Of a stretch of 64,000 nt of DNA, positions 7,832 to 16,586 are shown piece by piece (positions within the stretch are counted from its first letter, which is position 1; the number at the start of each line of letters is the position of its first letter). This DNA is from CAZMSQ01 sp964569025 (GTDB taxonomy: Bacteria; Bacteroidota; Bacteroidia; Chitinophagales; Saprospiraceae): positions 124,001 through 188,000 of the forward strand of contig CAZMSQ010000001.1 of the NCBI GenBank assembly GCA_964569025.1. Direction: 5' to 3'. The position numbers and the translations under genes are program-made. Below the pieces are notes generated by a model, which was given only the letters and a program-made list of their open reading frames with translations, had not been told where the DNA came from and did no database searches.

Positions 7832-9856
7832 ATGCAAGCCCCTCTCCAGTCTCAGCCAGCGGCCTCACAGACGGTGCTAGGTCATCCAAAGGGCCTTTTT
7901 GTCCTGTTTTTTGCCGAAATGTGGGAGCGGTTTTCTTATTATGGAATGCGCGCCATTCTGACCCTTTACATGATTACGTCTGTGGCAGGCAAAAACCCCG
8001 GACTTGGATGGGATGAAGCGGCAGCGCTTTCTGTGTACGGGTGGTACACGATGCTGGTGTATGTCATGGCCATTCCTGGAGGCTTTCTGGCTGACAAATT
8101 CATCGGAGCGAAGAAAGCAGTGATGCTTGGCGGATTTATTCTCATCCTTGGGCATGGTATTCTTGCTGTGGATACGCTGTGGGCGTTTTTTCTGGGTTTG
8201 GGCCTGATTGTAATCGGAGTGGGTTGCCTCAAACCAAATATATCAGCGATGGTGGGCGCATTGTATCCCCCAAAAGACCCCAGAAGGGACCAAGGGTTTA
8301 CCATATTCTACATCGGAATCAATATTGGTGCATTCCTTTCGGCTCTGATTGTTGGATTTGTGGGTGAAGTCTATGGATGGCATTATGGATTCGCCCTTGC
8401 TGGTATCGGAATGGCAATCGGACAGCTCGTATTTGTAGCCGGCCGCCATTTGTTGCAGGATGTCGGTGATGGCCCTTCCAAAAATACTTCTTCATCAGGA
8501 AATGCCGCAATACTCACACCAAATCCGCTGAATTCCGTTTTTTCAAATTCAAGAGATGCGGTTGTGGCACTATTGGTGGCTGGCTTTTCCGTATGGCTGG
8601 CTTTTCGGTATCAGTCCGGAGCCGAACAAATTGCCTGGGCAGCACTTGGCATTTTTCTTACAACGGCTTGCGCCTGGCTCGTTGGAATCTATCGAAGCCT
8701 TTCAAAGATAGAAAAAGACCGGTTTGTATTACTGTTGCTGTCTTTCCTCATCGTCATCGTCTTTTGGGGAGCCTATGAACAGGCCGGCGGGCTGCTGAAT
8801 ATCTACACACTGAAAAAAATAAATCGGGTCGTTTCAGTTTCGTCGCTTGACCTGACCGTTGTGACAGCCTCTCTCTTGCTTATCGGAAAAGGGGTATTTG
8901 ATGTGTTCAAAAAGCGAGCGTCCAGATTTGTCAATCTGCCAATCGGGTTACTGCTGCCGGGTCTTTACCTGTGGTTTCGGGAAACTCACCCCGGTCAGGC
9001 TTATGAAATTCCGGCATCTGTGTTTCAGTCATTGACGGCCCTTTTTATTATTCTGGGAGGTTCCGCGATTGGGGCATTTTGGATATGGTGGCAACAGAAA
9101 GGGCGGGAAGCTTCTTCGATATTTAAATTGGCGGTTGGGACAATCATTATGGGAACCGGGTTTCTCTGTATGGCAAAAGCATCCGCTGAAATTCAGCAAT
9201 ATGGTGATAAGGCAGCGCTGTGGCTTCTTGTTATGGCCTATTTGCTCCACGTGATAGGAGAATTATGCGCCTCTCCGGTCGCATTGTCTTTTATCACGAA
9301 AGTGGCACCAGCCCAATATGTGTCCGTGATGATGGGTGTCTATTTCGCAGCAACAGGCTTTGGAAGCAAACTGGCAGGTTTTATAGGAGAGAATTCCCGC
9401 ACCGAACCCATCGCAGTTGTGACCAATGCCCAAATTCCTGAATTGGAGAAATTCCTTGTAAAATTTGACGAGTCGAAGGCAGGAACCAATGTGATTGTAA
9501 TCGCTGAAATTGAAAAATCCAAGGACTCCCTGATTCTAAACAGCAAAGGGAACTCGCTTTGGTCCGTTCTCTCAATTGAAAAAGCGGAATTGCAAATGAT
9601 CATTCAACAACTCGAGGATGTTCCGAAACCAATGACCGCCATATTGACACTGCATCAAACAGAGCCGCACGCTTATTTTACGGGGACACTTGATATTTTC
9701 GAATTACAGGAAGGGCGCGAATTCAGGACGTTTCTCTCAATCTCCCTATTTTCGGCATCCTTAGGCATCTTGCTGCTCTTATTTCTCAACAAACTCAAAC
9801 ATCTTGCTCACGGAGCAGATGTGCCGGAAAATCAGCAAGAAAACACACCCTCCTGA
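7832..9856 (+). CDS. POT-family proton-coupled oligopeptide transporter, long form
   Basis: Major-facilitator-fold peptide importer. The proton-coupling motif ExxER is Glu29-Glu32-Arg33 in FFAEMWERFSYYGMR, and DPRRDQGFTIFYIGINIGAF is the typical POT loop/helix region. At 674 residues it is longer than the usual 480-520. The extra length is mainly a soluble segment of about 115 residues (nt ~9385-9740) between the last two TM helices, after GFGSKLAGFIGE and before FRTFLSISLFSASLGILLLLF. The start is at the ATG at 7832, just before MQAPLQSQ; the frame upstream lacks family sequence. A second POT gene follows 155 bp downstream. Confidence 0.93.
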   Translation: MQAPLQSQPAASQTVLGHPKGLFVLFFAEMWERFSYYGMRAILTLYMITSVAGKNPGLGWDEAAALSVYGWYTMLVYVMAIPGGFLADKFIGAKKAVMLGGFILILGHGILAVDTLWAFFLGLGLIVIGVGCLKPNISAMVGALYPPKDPRRDQGFTIFYIGINIGAFLSALIVGFVGEVYGWHYGFALAGIGMAIGQLVFVAGRHLLQDVGDGPSKNTSSSGNAAILTPNPLNSVFSNSRDAVVALLVAGFSVWLAFRYQSGAEQIAWAALGIFLTTACAWLVGIYRSLSKIEKDRFVLLLLSFLIVIVFWGAYEQAGGLLNIYTLKKINRVVSVSSLDLTVVTASLLLIGKGVFDVFKKRASRFVNLPIGLLLPGLYLWFRETHPGQAYEIPASVFQSLTALFIILGGSAIGAFWIWWQQKGREASSIFKLAVGTIIMGTGFLCMAKASAEIQQYGDKAALWLLVMAYLLHVIGELCASPVALSFITKVAPAQYVSVMMGVYFAATGFGSKLAGFIGENSRTEPIAVVTNAQIPELEKFLVKFDESKAGTNVIVIAEIEKSKDSLILNSKGNSLWSVLSIEKAELQMIIQQLEDVPKPMTAILTLHQTEPHAYFTGTLDIFELQEGREFRTFLSISLFSASLGILLLLFLNKLKHLAHGADVPENQQENTPS

Positions 9857-10011
9857 AATCGGAAGCAATGATTTGAAAAACCCAATGAAACGGTGTGTTT
9901 TGACATTGGTTCAAAATGAAAGGGTATTTTTCGGACAATTTGTGAAAAATCATCTAACTTCCGCATTCTAAATCCACACACCTTCTTCATTCAAAAAAAC
10001 ACATCGAAGTC

Positions 10012-11547
10012 ATGGCGGACACTCAAACAATGAAAAGCGGACACCCTTCAGGGTTGATGGTCTTGTTCTTTTCGGAAATGTGGGAGCGCTTTTGTTATTA
10101 TGGGATGCGGGCGCTCCTGACTCTTTTTCTTGTCAAATCTCTCATGAAGGGCGATAGCGAGGCAGCATTGATTTACGGTGCCTATACTGCCCTGGTATAC
10201 GCAGCGCCAGTTCTCGGAGGGCGCATGGCTGACCAGTATCTCGGATACCGGTATGCTGTGATGCTCGGTGCCATTTTAATGGCAATCGGTGAGTTCATCC
10301 TCCTCGGTGGAACCGAACTGTTCGGTCTCAGCCTTGAAGCTCGAGAGCATTTCATCCTTATTGGCATGGGGGCAATTATCGTAGGGAATGGTTACTTCAA
10401 GGCCAATATCTCAACCATCGTTGGTAAACTCTATGAAGATGATGATCCCAGACGGGACTCCGGATTCACGATATTCTACATCGGAATTAATATCGGCGCA
10501 CTCCTCGCTACAACCGTTGTTGCTTTCGTCGGAGAAACCTATGGTTTTGACAAAGGGTTTGGTTTGGCCGGGATCGGAATGCTTGCCGGACTCCTGATTT
10601 TCTGGGCTGGAAGGGATCGGTATAAGGATGCCTCCGGACTTGATATACGCGAAGAAGGCCTGATGCCAGCCATAGGGCCTCTGAATTGGGTGCAGACCAT
10701 TTCCATCGGATCTCTTTTGCTGATTCCGGTATGCTATTTCCTTATTAACCTGAACTACTTCAAGATCGGAGACTTTGATTTCCCTCTTATGATGGTGCTC
10801 CTTATCAGCCTGTTCTTGTATGTGGCGTATAGCCTCGTCCGGGCAGGTGTGAAAGCTGGTAGTATCTGGAAAGATCGGATGATTGCACTTGTTATTTTCA
10901 TGGTCATCAACATCATTTTTTGGGCCTGTTTTGAGCAAGCGGGAACTTCATTGACCCTCTTTGCTGACCGGAATATCGACCGTCATATTTTTGGGTGGGA
11001 AATGCCGGCTTCCATGACCCAATTCTTTAATCCTGCCTTTATTATTCTGTTCGGTTCTCTTTTCTCGGTCATGTGGGTCAAACTGGCAGCAATCGGCAAG
11101 AATCCGAATATCCCAATGAAATTTTCCCTCGGTATTCTTCAGTTGGGGCTCGGGTTTCTCGTGACAATTGTCGGAATGTGGTTTGTTGACGGCGATGCCA
11201 AAGTTCCTCTGCTAACTCTGGTGTTTCTCTACATGCTTCATACGACCGGCGAATTATTCCTTTCACCTATTGGCCTGTCAATGGTAACCAAACTGGCACC
11301 AAAGAATATCGCCGGAGCTGCCATGGGGGGATGGTTCCTGAGTTTTTCCATTGCCAACTATCTTGCGGGTGGAATTGCAACACTCACTGGCGCTGAAGAA
11401 GGGGGCGGAGTCGAATTGACGGCCTTTGAAGGGCTTGATAAATATGTCGGGGTCTTCTCGACAATTGGGTTTGTGCTTATTGGCTTTGCCATCCTGATTG
11501 CCCTGCTTTCAAAACCACTGAACAAACTCATGCACGGGGTCCAATAA
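10012..11547 (+). CDS. POT-family proton-coupled oligopeptide transporter
   Basis: Peptide/H+ symporter of 511 residues, the normal POT size. The ExxER motif is Glu22-Glu25-Arg26 in FFSEMWERFCYYGMR, and DPRRDSGFTIFYIGINIGAL is almost the same loop as in the preceding gene, so the two are tandem paralogues. Unlike its neighbour it lacks the soluble insertion before the last helix (GIATLTGAEEGGGVELTAFEGL is a short loop). It ends at a strong hairpin shared with the convergent parvulin operon. Confidence 0.95.
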   Translation: MADTQTMKSGHPSGLMVLFFSEMWERFCYYGMRALLTLFLVKSLMKGDSEAALIYGAYTALVYAAPVLGGRMADQYLGYRYAVMLGAILMAIGEFILLGGTELFGLSLEAREHFILIGMGAIIVGNGYFKANISTIVGKLYEDDDPRRDSGFTIFYIGINIGALLATTVVAFVGETYGFDKGFGLAGIGMLAGLLIFWAGRDRYKDASGLDIREEGLMPAIGPLNWVQTISIGSLLLIPVCYFLINLNYFKIGDFDFPLMMVLLISLFLYVAYSLVRAGVKAGSIWKDRMIALVIFMVINIIFWACFEQAGTSLTLFADRNIDRHIFGWEMPASMTQFFNPAFIILFGSLFSVMWVKLAAIGKNPNIPMKFSLGILQLGLGFLVTIVGMWFVDGDAKVPLLTLVFLYMLHTTGELFLSPIGLSMVTKLAPKNIAGAAMGGWFLSFSIANYLAGGIATLTGAEEGGGVELTAFEGLDKYVGVFSTIGFVLIGFAILIALLSKPLNKLMHGVQ

Positions 11548-11567
11548 AATTGTATTTCCCAAAATTA

Positions 11568-11604
11568 GAAACGGGCAAGGTGAGCTAAACACCTTGCCCG
11601 TTTC
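11568..11604. terminator. Convergent hairpin terminator
   Basis: A perfect 15-bp inverted repeat (gaaacgggcaaggtg / caccttgcccgtttc) with a 7-nt loop lies 20 bp after the second POT gene and 22 bp before the stop codon of the convergent SurA-like gene. There is no long T-run on either side, so it acts either as a bidirectional terminator of the weak-tail type or as an mRNA 3' stabiliser. Confidence 0.7.
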
Positions 11605-11625
11605 AATGTCAGAGTGAAGAGGTGA

Positions 11626-13002
11626 TTATCGGGTGGCCTCCATCCAGACCTCCATCATCGGGCATTGACGATAAGACGGAGTGACTTCCACAAAAGTGGA
11701 TTTAATCTTATTTTCTACCCAATCAGAGGTGATTCTCGCCCGTTTCTCTTCCAGAGCTGCATTTCTGATCTTCGAGTAATCCGCATCTAGGCTGGCTTTG
11801 TGGGGATTGGTCAGTGACTCAACTTTCACAAGTTGAAAAGCGCGTTCTCCCATCTGTGTCCGAATCGCGATAGGCTCCGTCATTTCACCAACTTCAAGAT
11901 CTTCGATGGCGAAATAAACCTCAGGCTCCAAATCGGCTATCTCAAAGAATGTGTCTCCGCTCTTAGGATTGACAACGCGGCCGTCATTGTTATAGCTCTG
12001 GCGGTCTTCACTGGAATACTCCTTGACCGCGTCTGAGAAACTGAGCGAGTCATCAGCAATCAGCCGGCGAACTGAATCAAGTTTCAGGACAGTCAGGTCA
12101 AGATCTGCCTGAGTGATATCAGGCTTGAGAAGGATGTGTCTGAGCCTGATGGTATTGCCACGACGCTCAAGTAATTCCATGAAATGAAATCCGTATTCTG
12201 TTTCAATAATTTCAGAGACCTCACCTATTTCAAGATTATAGGCAGTCGCTTCAAATTCCTGAACATAGTCACCACGGGAGGCCCATCCAAGGTCCCCTCC
12301 ATTTCTGGCAGATCCAGGGTCATCAGAATACTTTGTTGCCAGCTCTGCAAAACTCTCCCCGCCTTCTGTAATGCTTTGTCTCAACTCTGCAAGCTTGTCA
12401 TATGCTTTTTGTCGTTCGGTGGCATTGACCTCTGGGAACATGACAATTTCACGAATTTCGACCTCTGAATCAAAATACGGCAAACTGTCTTCCGGGATTT
12501 GGGCAAAGAATTGCCGGACTTCTCTGGGTGTAATAGTGGCCTGCTGCATGATAGAGCCTTGCATCCGCTCAGTCAGCATCTGGTCCTTGAGATCTTCTCG
12601 GAGCTGGGATTTGACCTCGGTAATGGTCCTGCCATAATAGGCTTCAAATTGGCTGACATCATTATTCATCAGCCTCAAAATCCTGTCAATCCTGGCATTG
12701 AGTTGGCCCTCTACTTCTTCATCTCCCACCTCAATACTGTCAATTCGCGCCTGGTTGAGAAGCAGTTTCTGGGTCATCAGATTATCGAGAATCAGACATC
12801 GCGCTTCTTCAGGTAACGACCCCTGCTCACTCTTCATAAGGGCAAATTGACTCTCAATGTCTGACAGCAAAATAATTTCTCCCCCCACCTTTGCCACCAC
12901 CTGGTCAATGATCTCAGGCTGCTGCCCGAATAAACCAGATCCAAATGTGAACAGGAATAAGACAACAAATACTGACAATCTCAGAATAGGCATGAATCGC
13001 AT
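11626..13002 (-). CDS. SurA-like periplasmic peptidyl-prolyl isomerase
   Basis: Exported chaperone/PPIase, 458 residues. A signal peptide (~1-26, ending LFGQ) is followed by a SurA N-terminal domain (IIDQVVAKVGGEIILLSDIE ~31-50 and downstream helices to ~175) and two parvulin domains (~180-280 and ~285-396). The first parvulin keeps FAELATKYSDDPGSARNGGDLGW, the second LRHILLKP and a less regular remainder. It probably escorts outer-membrane proteins through the periplasm. An alternative ATG lies three codons in (12993). It is the last of three minus-strand genes for parvulin-related proteins, 29 bp after the middle one. Confidence 0.9.
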   Translation of the reverse strand: MRFMPILRLSVFVVLFLFTFGSGLFGQQPEIIDQVVAKVGGEIILLSDIESQFALMKSEQGSLPEEARCLILDNLMTQKLLLNQARIDSIEVGDEEVEGQLNARIDRILRLMNNDVSQFEAYYGRTITEVKSQLREDLKDQMLTERMQGSIMQQATITPREVRQFFAQIPEDSLPYFDSEVEIREIVMFPEVNATERQKAYDKLAELRQSITEGGESFAELATKYSDDPGSARNGGDLGWASRGDYVQEFEATAYNLEIGEVSEIIETEYGFHFMELLERRGNTIRLRHILLKPDITQADLDLTVLKLDSVRRLIADDSLSFSDAVKEYSSEDRQSYNNDGRVVNPKSGDTFFEIADLEPEVYFAIEDLEVGEMTEPIAIRTQMGERAFQLVKVESLTNPHKASLDADYSKIRNAALEEKRARITSDWVENKIKSTFVEVTPSYRQCPMMEVWMEATR

Positions 13003-13031
13003 GTTTAGTACCTTGGCCAGAAGCAGCCAGG

Positions 13032-13892
13032 CTAATAAATTTCAACATTTCCCTTTCGGGATTCCAGATCGAACAGGTATTCTGCCCGTTCCTCCAGAAT
13101 ATTCAGACGCCGCTTGTGGATGATGACCATGCGGATTTGATCCTCAATGAAGGATAAGGGGGAGATTTCTCCGGCCTGAAGTGTTTCTACAACAGTAAAA
13201 TGATACGTATATAGGCTGTCAGAGGAACTATGGAGTATTCCCGGCACCAAATCTGCTGAAAGAAGTGTCGGCTCCGGCATAAGACGCTGAATTTCAGATT
13301 CAGTTATCCAGAGCGATTCATCCAGCAGGTATTCCAATTCATAGCTGTTGCACAGCCCCTTGAGTTCTTCGCGATTCCCCTCTTCACCGATTGTCTTCCA
13401 AAGTGCCTCAAGCTCAGCCTTTGATTCGAGAGTGTTTGGAATTTTTAAAAATGCAGGAAGGTAAATGGCTTCTTCAAGAGGGTATTGATCCTTGTTCAAT
13501 TCGTAATATTTCTCGAATTCTTCAGCTGAAATAATTGAATCAAGGGTACTCCGTATCAGCTGTTGCTCATAATGGTGAAGAATAAGAGAGGCGCGGTAGT
13601 CCCTCACTAGCTTGTCAATATTCAAATCTTTTGGGATGTTGCGCTCAGCTTCGTGCATCAGCAAGGCATCCCGGACCCAGCGCTCAATTTGGGCATTTGC
13701 CCGGAGAAGACTATCCTCGGGATTTTGACCCCGAGGAAAGAATTCCTGTATTTCAGATTGGTATAATGAGCGATTGTATACCCTTGCCAGCATCTCGTCT
13801 TCATCACCACGTACAACATCAGGGTTGCTACACCCGACAGAAAGTGTGGATAGGAATATGAGAATGAGAAGCCAAAACAAAGGGTGCGACAT
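13032..13892 (-). CDS. Lipoprotein with SurA-N-like helical domain, no parvulin domain
   Basis: The start is set at the ATG at 13892, which gives a 286-residue protein with a clean lipoprotein signal (LIFLSTLSVGC, Cys21). The frame opens upstream at 13937, but that would overlap the preceding gene and spoil the signal. The mature part resembles the helical chaperone half of SurA/PpiC proteins: LARVYNRSLYQSEIQEFF, IERWVRDALLMHEAERN, then long helices and a C-terminal IRMVIIHKRRLNILEERAEYLF. No parvulin core is visible. It sits between two parvulin genes and is likely a non-catalytic partner chaperone of the same operon. Confidence 0.78.
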   Translation of the reverse strand: MSHPLFWLLILIFLSTLSVGCSNPDVVRGDEDEMLARVYNRSLYQSEIQEFFPRGQNPEDSLLRANAQIERWVRDALLMHEAERNIPKDLNIDKLVRDYRASLILHHYEQQLIRSTLDSIISAEEFEKYYELNKDQYPLEEAIYLPAFLKIPNTLESKAELEALWKTIGEEGNREELKGLCNSYELEYLLDESLWITESEIQRLMPEPTLLSADLVPGILHSSSDSLYTYHFTVVETLQAGEISPLSFIEDQIRMVIIHKRRLNILEERAEYLFDLESRKGNVEIY

Positions 13893-13914
13893 GCCAATCA
13901 GGAAATTACTGAAG

Positions 13915-15903
13915 TTATTTGGAAATGAGGCTTTCAAGTATCTGCTGGTTGACCACCACCTCGTATTCGGATTTGAGCGCCTTCACCCAACTGGACTCAA
14001 GGTAATCCTGATAATCAGCAACCACAAACCCACGGGCTTCATCCAGTTCTTTCGGTTGGGCAGGCAAGATTTCCTCAATCTTAAAGAATGTCAAAGCCTG
14101 ACTGCCCGGATTGCGACTCTGAGGCTTTGAAAATGCACCTGATTCAAAAGGAATGCCTATTAATTTGGATTCCTTGCCCTTCTCATAGAGTGACTCTTGG
14201 AAAGAGATGACCTCTTTGCCATTTTGATTGTACTTGTCAAGGACCTTTTCAGATGGTTTTTTCGATGCAAATTCCTGAATATCTGTAATCATACTTGCGG
14301 CATCGGGACTAACTAAATACTCGGTGACACGAGCGCGCTCATTCCACTGATAGGCTGACCGACGGCTTTCAAAAAACTCCTGGAGGCCTATTGTGTCCTC
14401 TGAGGCTTTGTCCCAAACGAGGCGCTTCGATGCTTCAAACAACAAGATTCCTTCTTCATATTCGCGCATCAGGGATTTGAAGTCAGGATACTTTTGTTCC
14501 AGCTGCTTTTCTTCGTACTTCAAGACTTTTTCTTTGACAAAGTCATTGAAAATCTCTAACGCAATCTCTTGAGCCGAGTTTCGAGTACCGCGAAGGCGTA
14601 TCCTTGTTGATCGTTTACAGTGTTGGGCAAAATCCAGAAGGCTGTGCGTATAGCCCTTGTCAAGGGAAAAGAGCGTTGTGTACGGACTGCTGAAATTAGG
14701 GATTGTCCAGCGATGAGTGAGAAACTGGTCAGAGGCTGCTACTGAATCCAGGAAGAGAGCAAGAACTTCTTCCTGCAGCGAAAATCCGGCTTCTTGTTTT
14801 ATTGACTCAACCATTGCTTCCTCTGCTGCTTTGTGCCGACTATCGCGAAGCAGCTGCGGATTGATTGCCGGGAGCATTTGCTCGAAAGACTGATGTTCTT
14901 TTTTCCGATTGCGTTTTATGATGTGCCAACCGAGGCTGGTCTTGACCGGCTCAGTAAATGTCCCGTCATCAGACAATGCGAAAGCAGCGTCTTCAAATGC
15001 AGTCTCATATCTGTTGATTCCGAAGTACCCGAGATATCCGCCACGTGCAGCGGTTACCTTGTCTTCTGAGTTCGCTTTTGCGATTTCTTCAAACGGCATG
15101 CCTCCAGAAAGAAGGCCATACAGACTGTCAGCAATTACTTTGGCTTGGGCCTCATCGCGTTCGTCTGAGGTGCGAATCAGGATATGAGAAATATCCATCT
15201 CCCCCCTTGCCGGCCGGCTTTCGTTGAGCTTTACAAAATGGTAACCAGCTTTTGTGCGCACCGGACCAGTCCAGGTGCCATCTTGCGCCAAAGAATAAGC
15301 AGCGGTCTCCAGATCGTAGAAACCATCAGGAAACATCGCTGTCAGATACCCGATACGACCCCCGTTTTTACGGGTGGTTTTGTCTTCTGATAATTCACTC
15401 GCCACCTGCTCAAAAGATTCTCCGGCCTCCAGCCGCTCCTGAATGCGCATCGAACGCTCCCATGCTGCAACAGTGTCATTTGGCATCCCTGGTTGGGTAG
15501 CGACAAGAATGTGGGAAATATCGATATCCCTTTGCATGCGGTCGTAAACTTCTTGCGCCAGCACCCGAGTCACTCTTTTGTCAACCAGATATGAATTCGA
15601 TAACTGTCTGCGGTAACCCGCCAACTCACGTTGTAAGCTGACAATCGTATCAAGCTTCATCTCACGTGCCTTCATCACCTTGAGCTTGAACTTGATATAT
15701 AAGTCGAGATACTCTTCAATTGACGGGCGACTGAAGGTCGCGCCCTTTCCGTTTGTTTTTGTGTAGATGTATGAGAATTCGGAAACAGTAACGGGCTGTC
15801 CTTCTACTTCGAAGAGAATCCGTTCATCTTCATTGGATTGTGCGTTGATGAGAAGAGGAAAAATCAACGCTGAGAGAAAAGGAATGAGGATTTTGGTACA
15901 CAT
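13915..15903 (-). CDS. Periplasmic peptidyl-prolyl isomerase with two parvulin domains
   Basis: The 662-residue exported protein has a signal peptide (MCTKILIPFLSALIFPLLINAQ, 1-22), an N-terminal helical domain (~28-120), then two parvulin domains: ISHILVATQPG to YHFVKLNESR (~128-229) and ISHILIRTSDE to GWHIIKRNRK (~238-334). Both keep the FExxAxxxSEDK...NGG/RGG..GY pattern. The C-terminal 320 residues are helical and carry no recognisable catalytic domain. The start is the ATG at 15903; the upstream Met at 15942 would lie in front of a well-formed promoter (-7 box 15931-15938) and is excluded. First gene of the three-gene chaperone operon; the next start is 22 bp beyond its stop. Confidence 0.9.
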   Translation of the reverse strand: MCTKILIPFLSALIFPLLINAQSNEDERILFEVEGQPVTVSEFSYIYTKTNGKGATFSRPSIEEYLDLYIKFKLKVMKAREMKLDTIVSLQRELAGYRRQLSNSYLVDKRVTRVLAQEVYDRMQRDIDISHILVATQPGMPNDTVAAWERSMRIQERLEAGESFEQVASELSEDKTTRKNGGRIGYLTAMFPDGFYDLETAAYSLAQDGTWTGPVRTKAGYHFVKLNESRPARGEMDISHILIRTSDERDEAQAKVIADSLYGLLSGGMPFEEIAKANSEDKVTAARGGYLGYFGINRYETAFEDAAFALSDDGTFTEPVKTSLGWHIIKRNRKKEHQSFEQMLPAINPQLLRDSRHKAAEEAMVESIKQEAGFSLQEEVLALFLDSVAASDQFLTHRWTIPNFSSPYTTLFSLDKGYTHSLLDFAQHCKRSTRIRLRGTRNSAQEIALEIFNDFVKEKVLKYEEKQLEQKYPDFKSLMREYEEGILLFEASKRLVWDKASEDTIGLQEFFESRRSAYQWNERARVTEYLVSPDAASMITDIQEFASKKPSEKVLDKYNQNGKEVISFQESLYEKGKESKLIGIPFESGAFSKPQSRNPGSQALTFFKIEEILPAQPKELDEARGFVVADYQDYLESSWVKALKSEYEVVVNQQILESLISK

Positions 15904-15930
15904 GGTTTGAGCAATTGGTTTGTTCGTGCG

Positions 15931-15959
15931 CAAAATTAACAATGTTACAGGGCTTTCAA
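15931..15959 (-). promoter_or_regulatory. Promoter of the parvulin operon
   Basis: Read on the minus strand: TTG, 18 bp, TAATTTTG, matching the Bacteroidota housekeeping consensus (TTTG, about 19-20 bp, TAnnTTTG). The expected transcript start is about 20 nt before the ATG at 15903. Confidence 0.65.
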
Positions 15960-16089
15960 CTTGATTTATCCAACGAATAGTGAGCAGAATTCTTATCTCC
16001 TGACGCTGTTCCGGAAAAATTCTTCACAAACTCTCTGAATTTCTGCACAGAATATGCCCAAGTTTGAAACACTTTACCGGACAGAGGGG

Positions 16090-16120
16090 TTGATTCACAT
16101 GCCTAATTGGCGTACCTTTA
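16090..16120 (+). promoter_or_regulatory. Promoter of the 16170-17423 gene pair
   Basis: TTG (16090-16092), 20 bp, TACCTTTA (16113-16120). Seven of eight bases of the TAnnTTTG -7 box are matched, with ideal spacing, 50 bp before the GTG start. Confidence 0.6.
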
Positions 16121-16169
16121 TCTGAAGTGGGGTTGAGTTTGCAGGCTGTGTGTCAAAAACCAAGGTATT

Positions 16170-16583
16170 GTGAAGGATTTGAATTTGGAAAGAATGCTTG
16201 AGAACCTCGAAAACGAGGCAACAGATGAATTCGAGCAATTGCTTAGTGTGGGGGGGAAATATTTCGAGACTGCTGATTTATTGTACCTCAAGGGTCGTTG
16301 GAGAGAACGGTACCTCATGTTCCTTAAGTTGCATCGACTTCTCATCGCAGTAGCTGCAGCCTCTCCAGTTCTGCTCTTACTTGGTACGGCATTAGCCTTC
16401 TTGAAGGTTCATTATCCGGCCTTTGTATTGATTGCTCTTGCACCTGTTGCTTTCTGTGTTTTTTTAGTGGGCAGTTTTTTACTGAAGCGCGAGTTTCGCA
16501 GCAAAGGGCACCTTGAACATATTGGGCTGCTTCTGGCCCAAGAGATGAATGAAAGAGTCCAAGCCCGCCGCATTAAACGATGA
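16170..16583 (+). CDS. Small two-helix membrane protein, unknown function
   Basis: A 137-residue protein with a GTG start at 16170 preceded by AAGG; an internal ATG at 16194 is the alternative. Residues 1-52 are charged and helical (LERMLENLENEATDEFEQLLS), residues ~55-75 and ~83-105 form two TM helices joined by a short turn, and the C-terminal 30 residues are basic (LLKREFRSKGHLEHIGLLLAQEMNERVQARRIKR). Both ends therefore probably face the cytoplasm. I do not recognise the family. It is followed after 3 bp by an M48-like lipoprotein gene, so the two are co-transcribed and may act together at the envelope. Confidence 0.65.
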   Translation: MKDLNLERMLENLENEATDEFEQLLSVGGKYFETADLLYLKGRWRERYLMFLKLHRLLIAVAAASPVLLLLGTALAFLKVHYPAFVLIALAPVAFCVFLVGSFLLKREFRSKGHLEHIGLLLAQEMNERVQARRIKR

Positions 16584-16586
16584 CTG

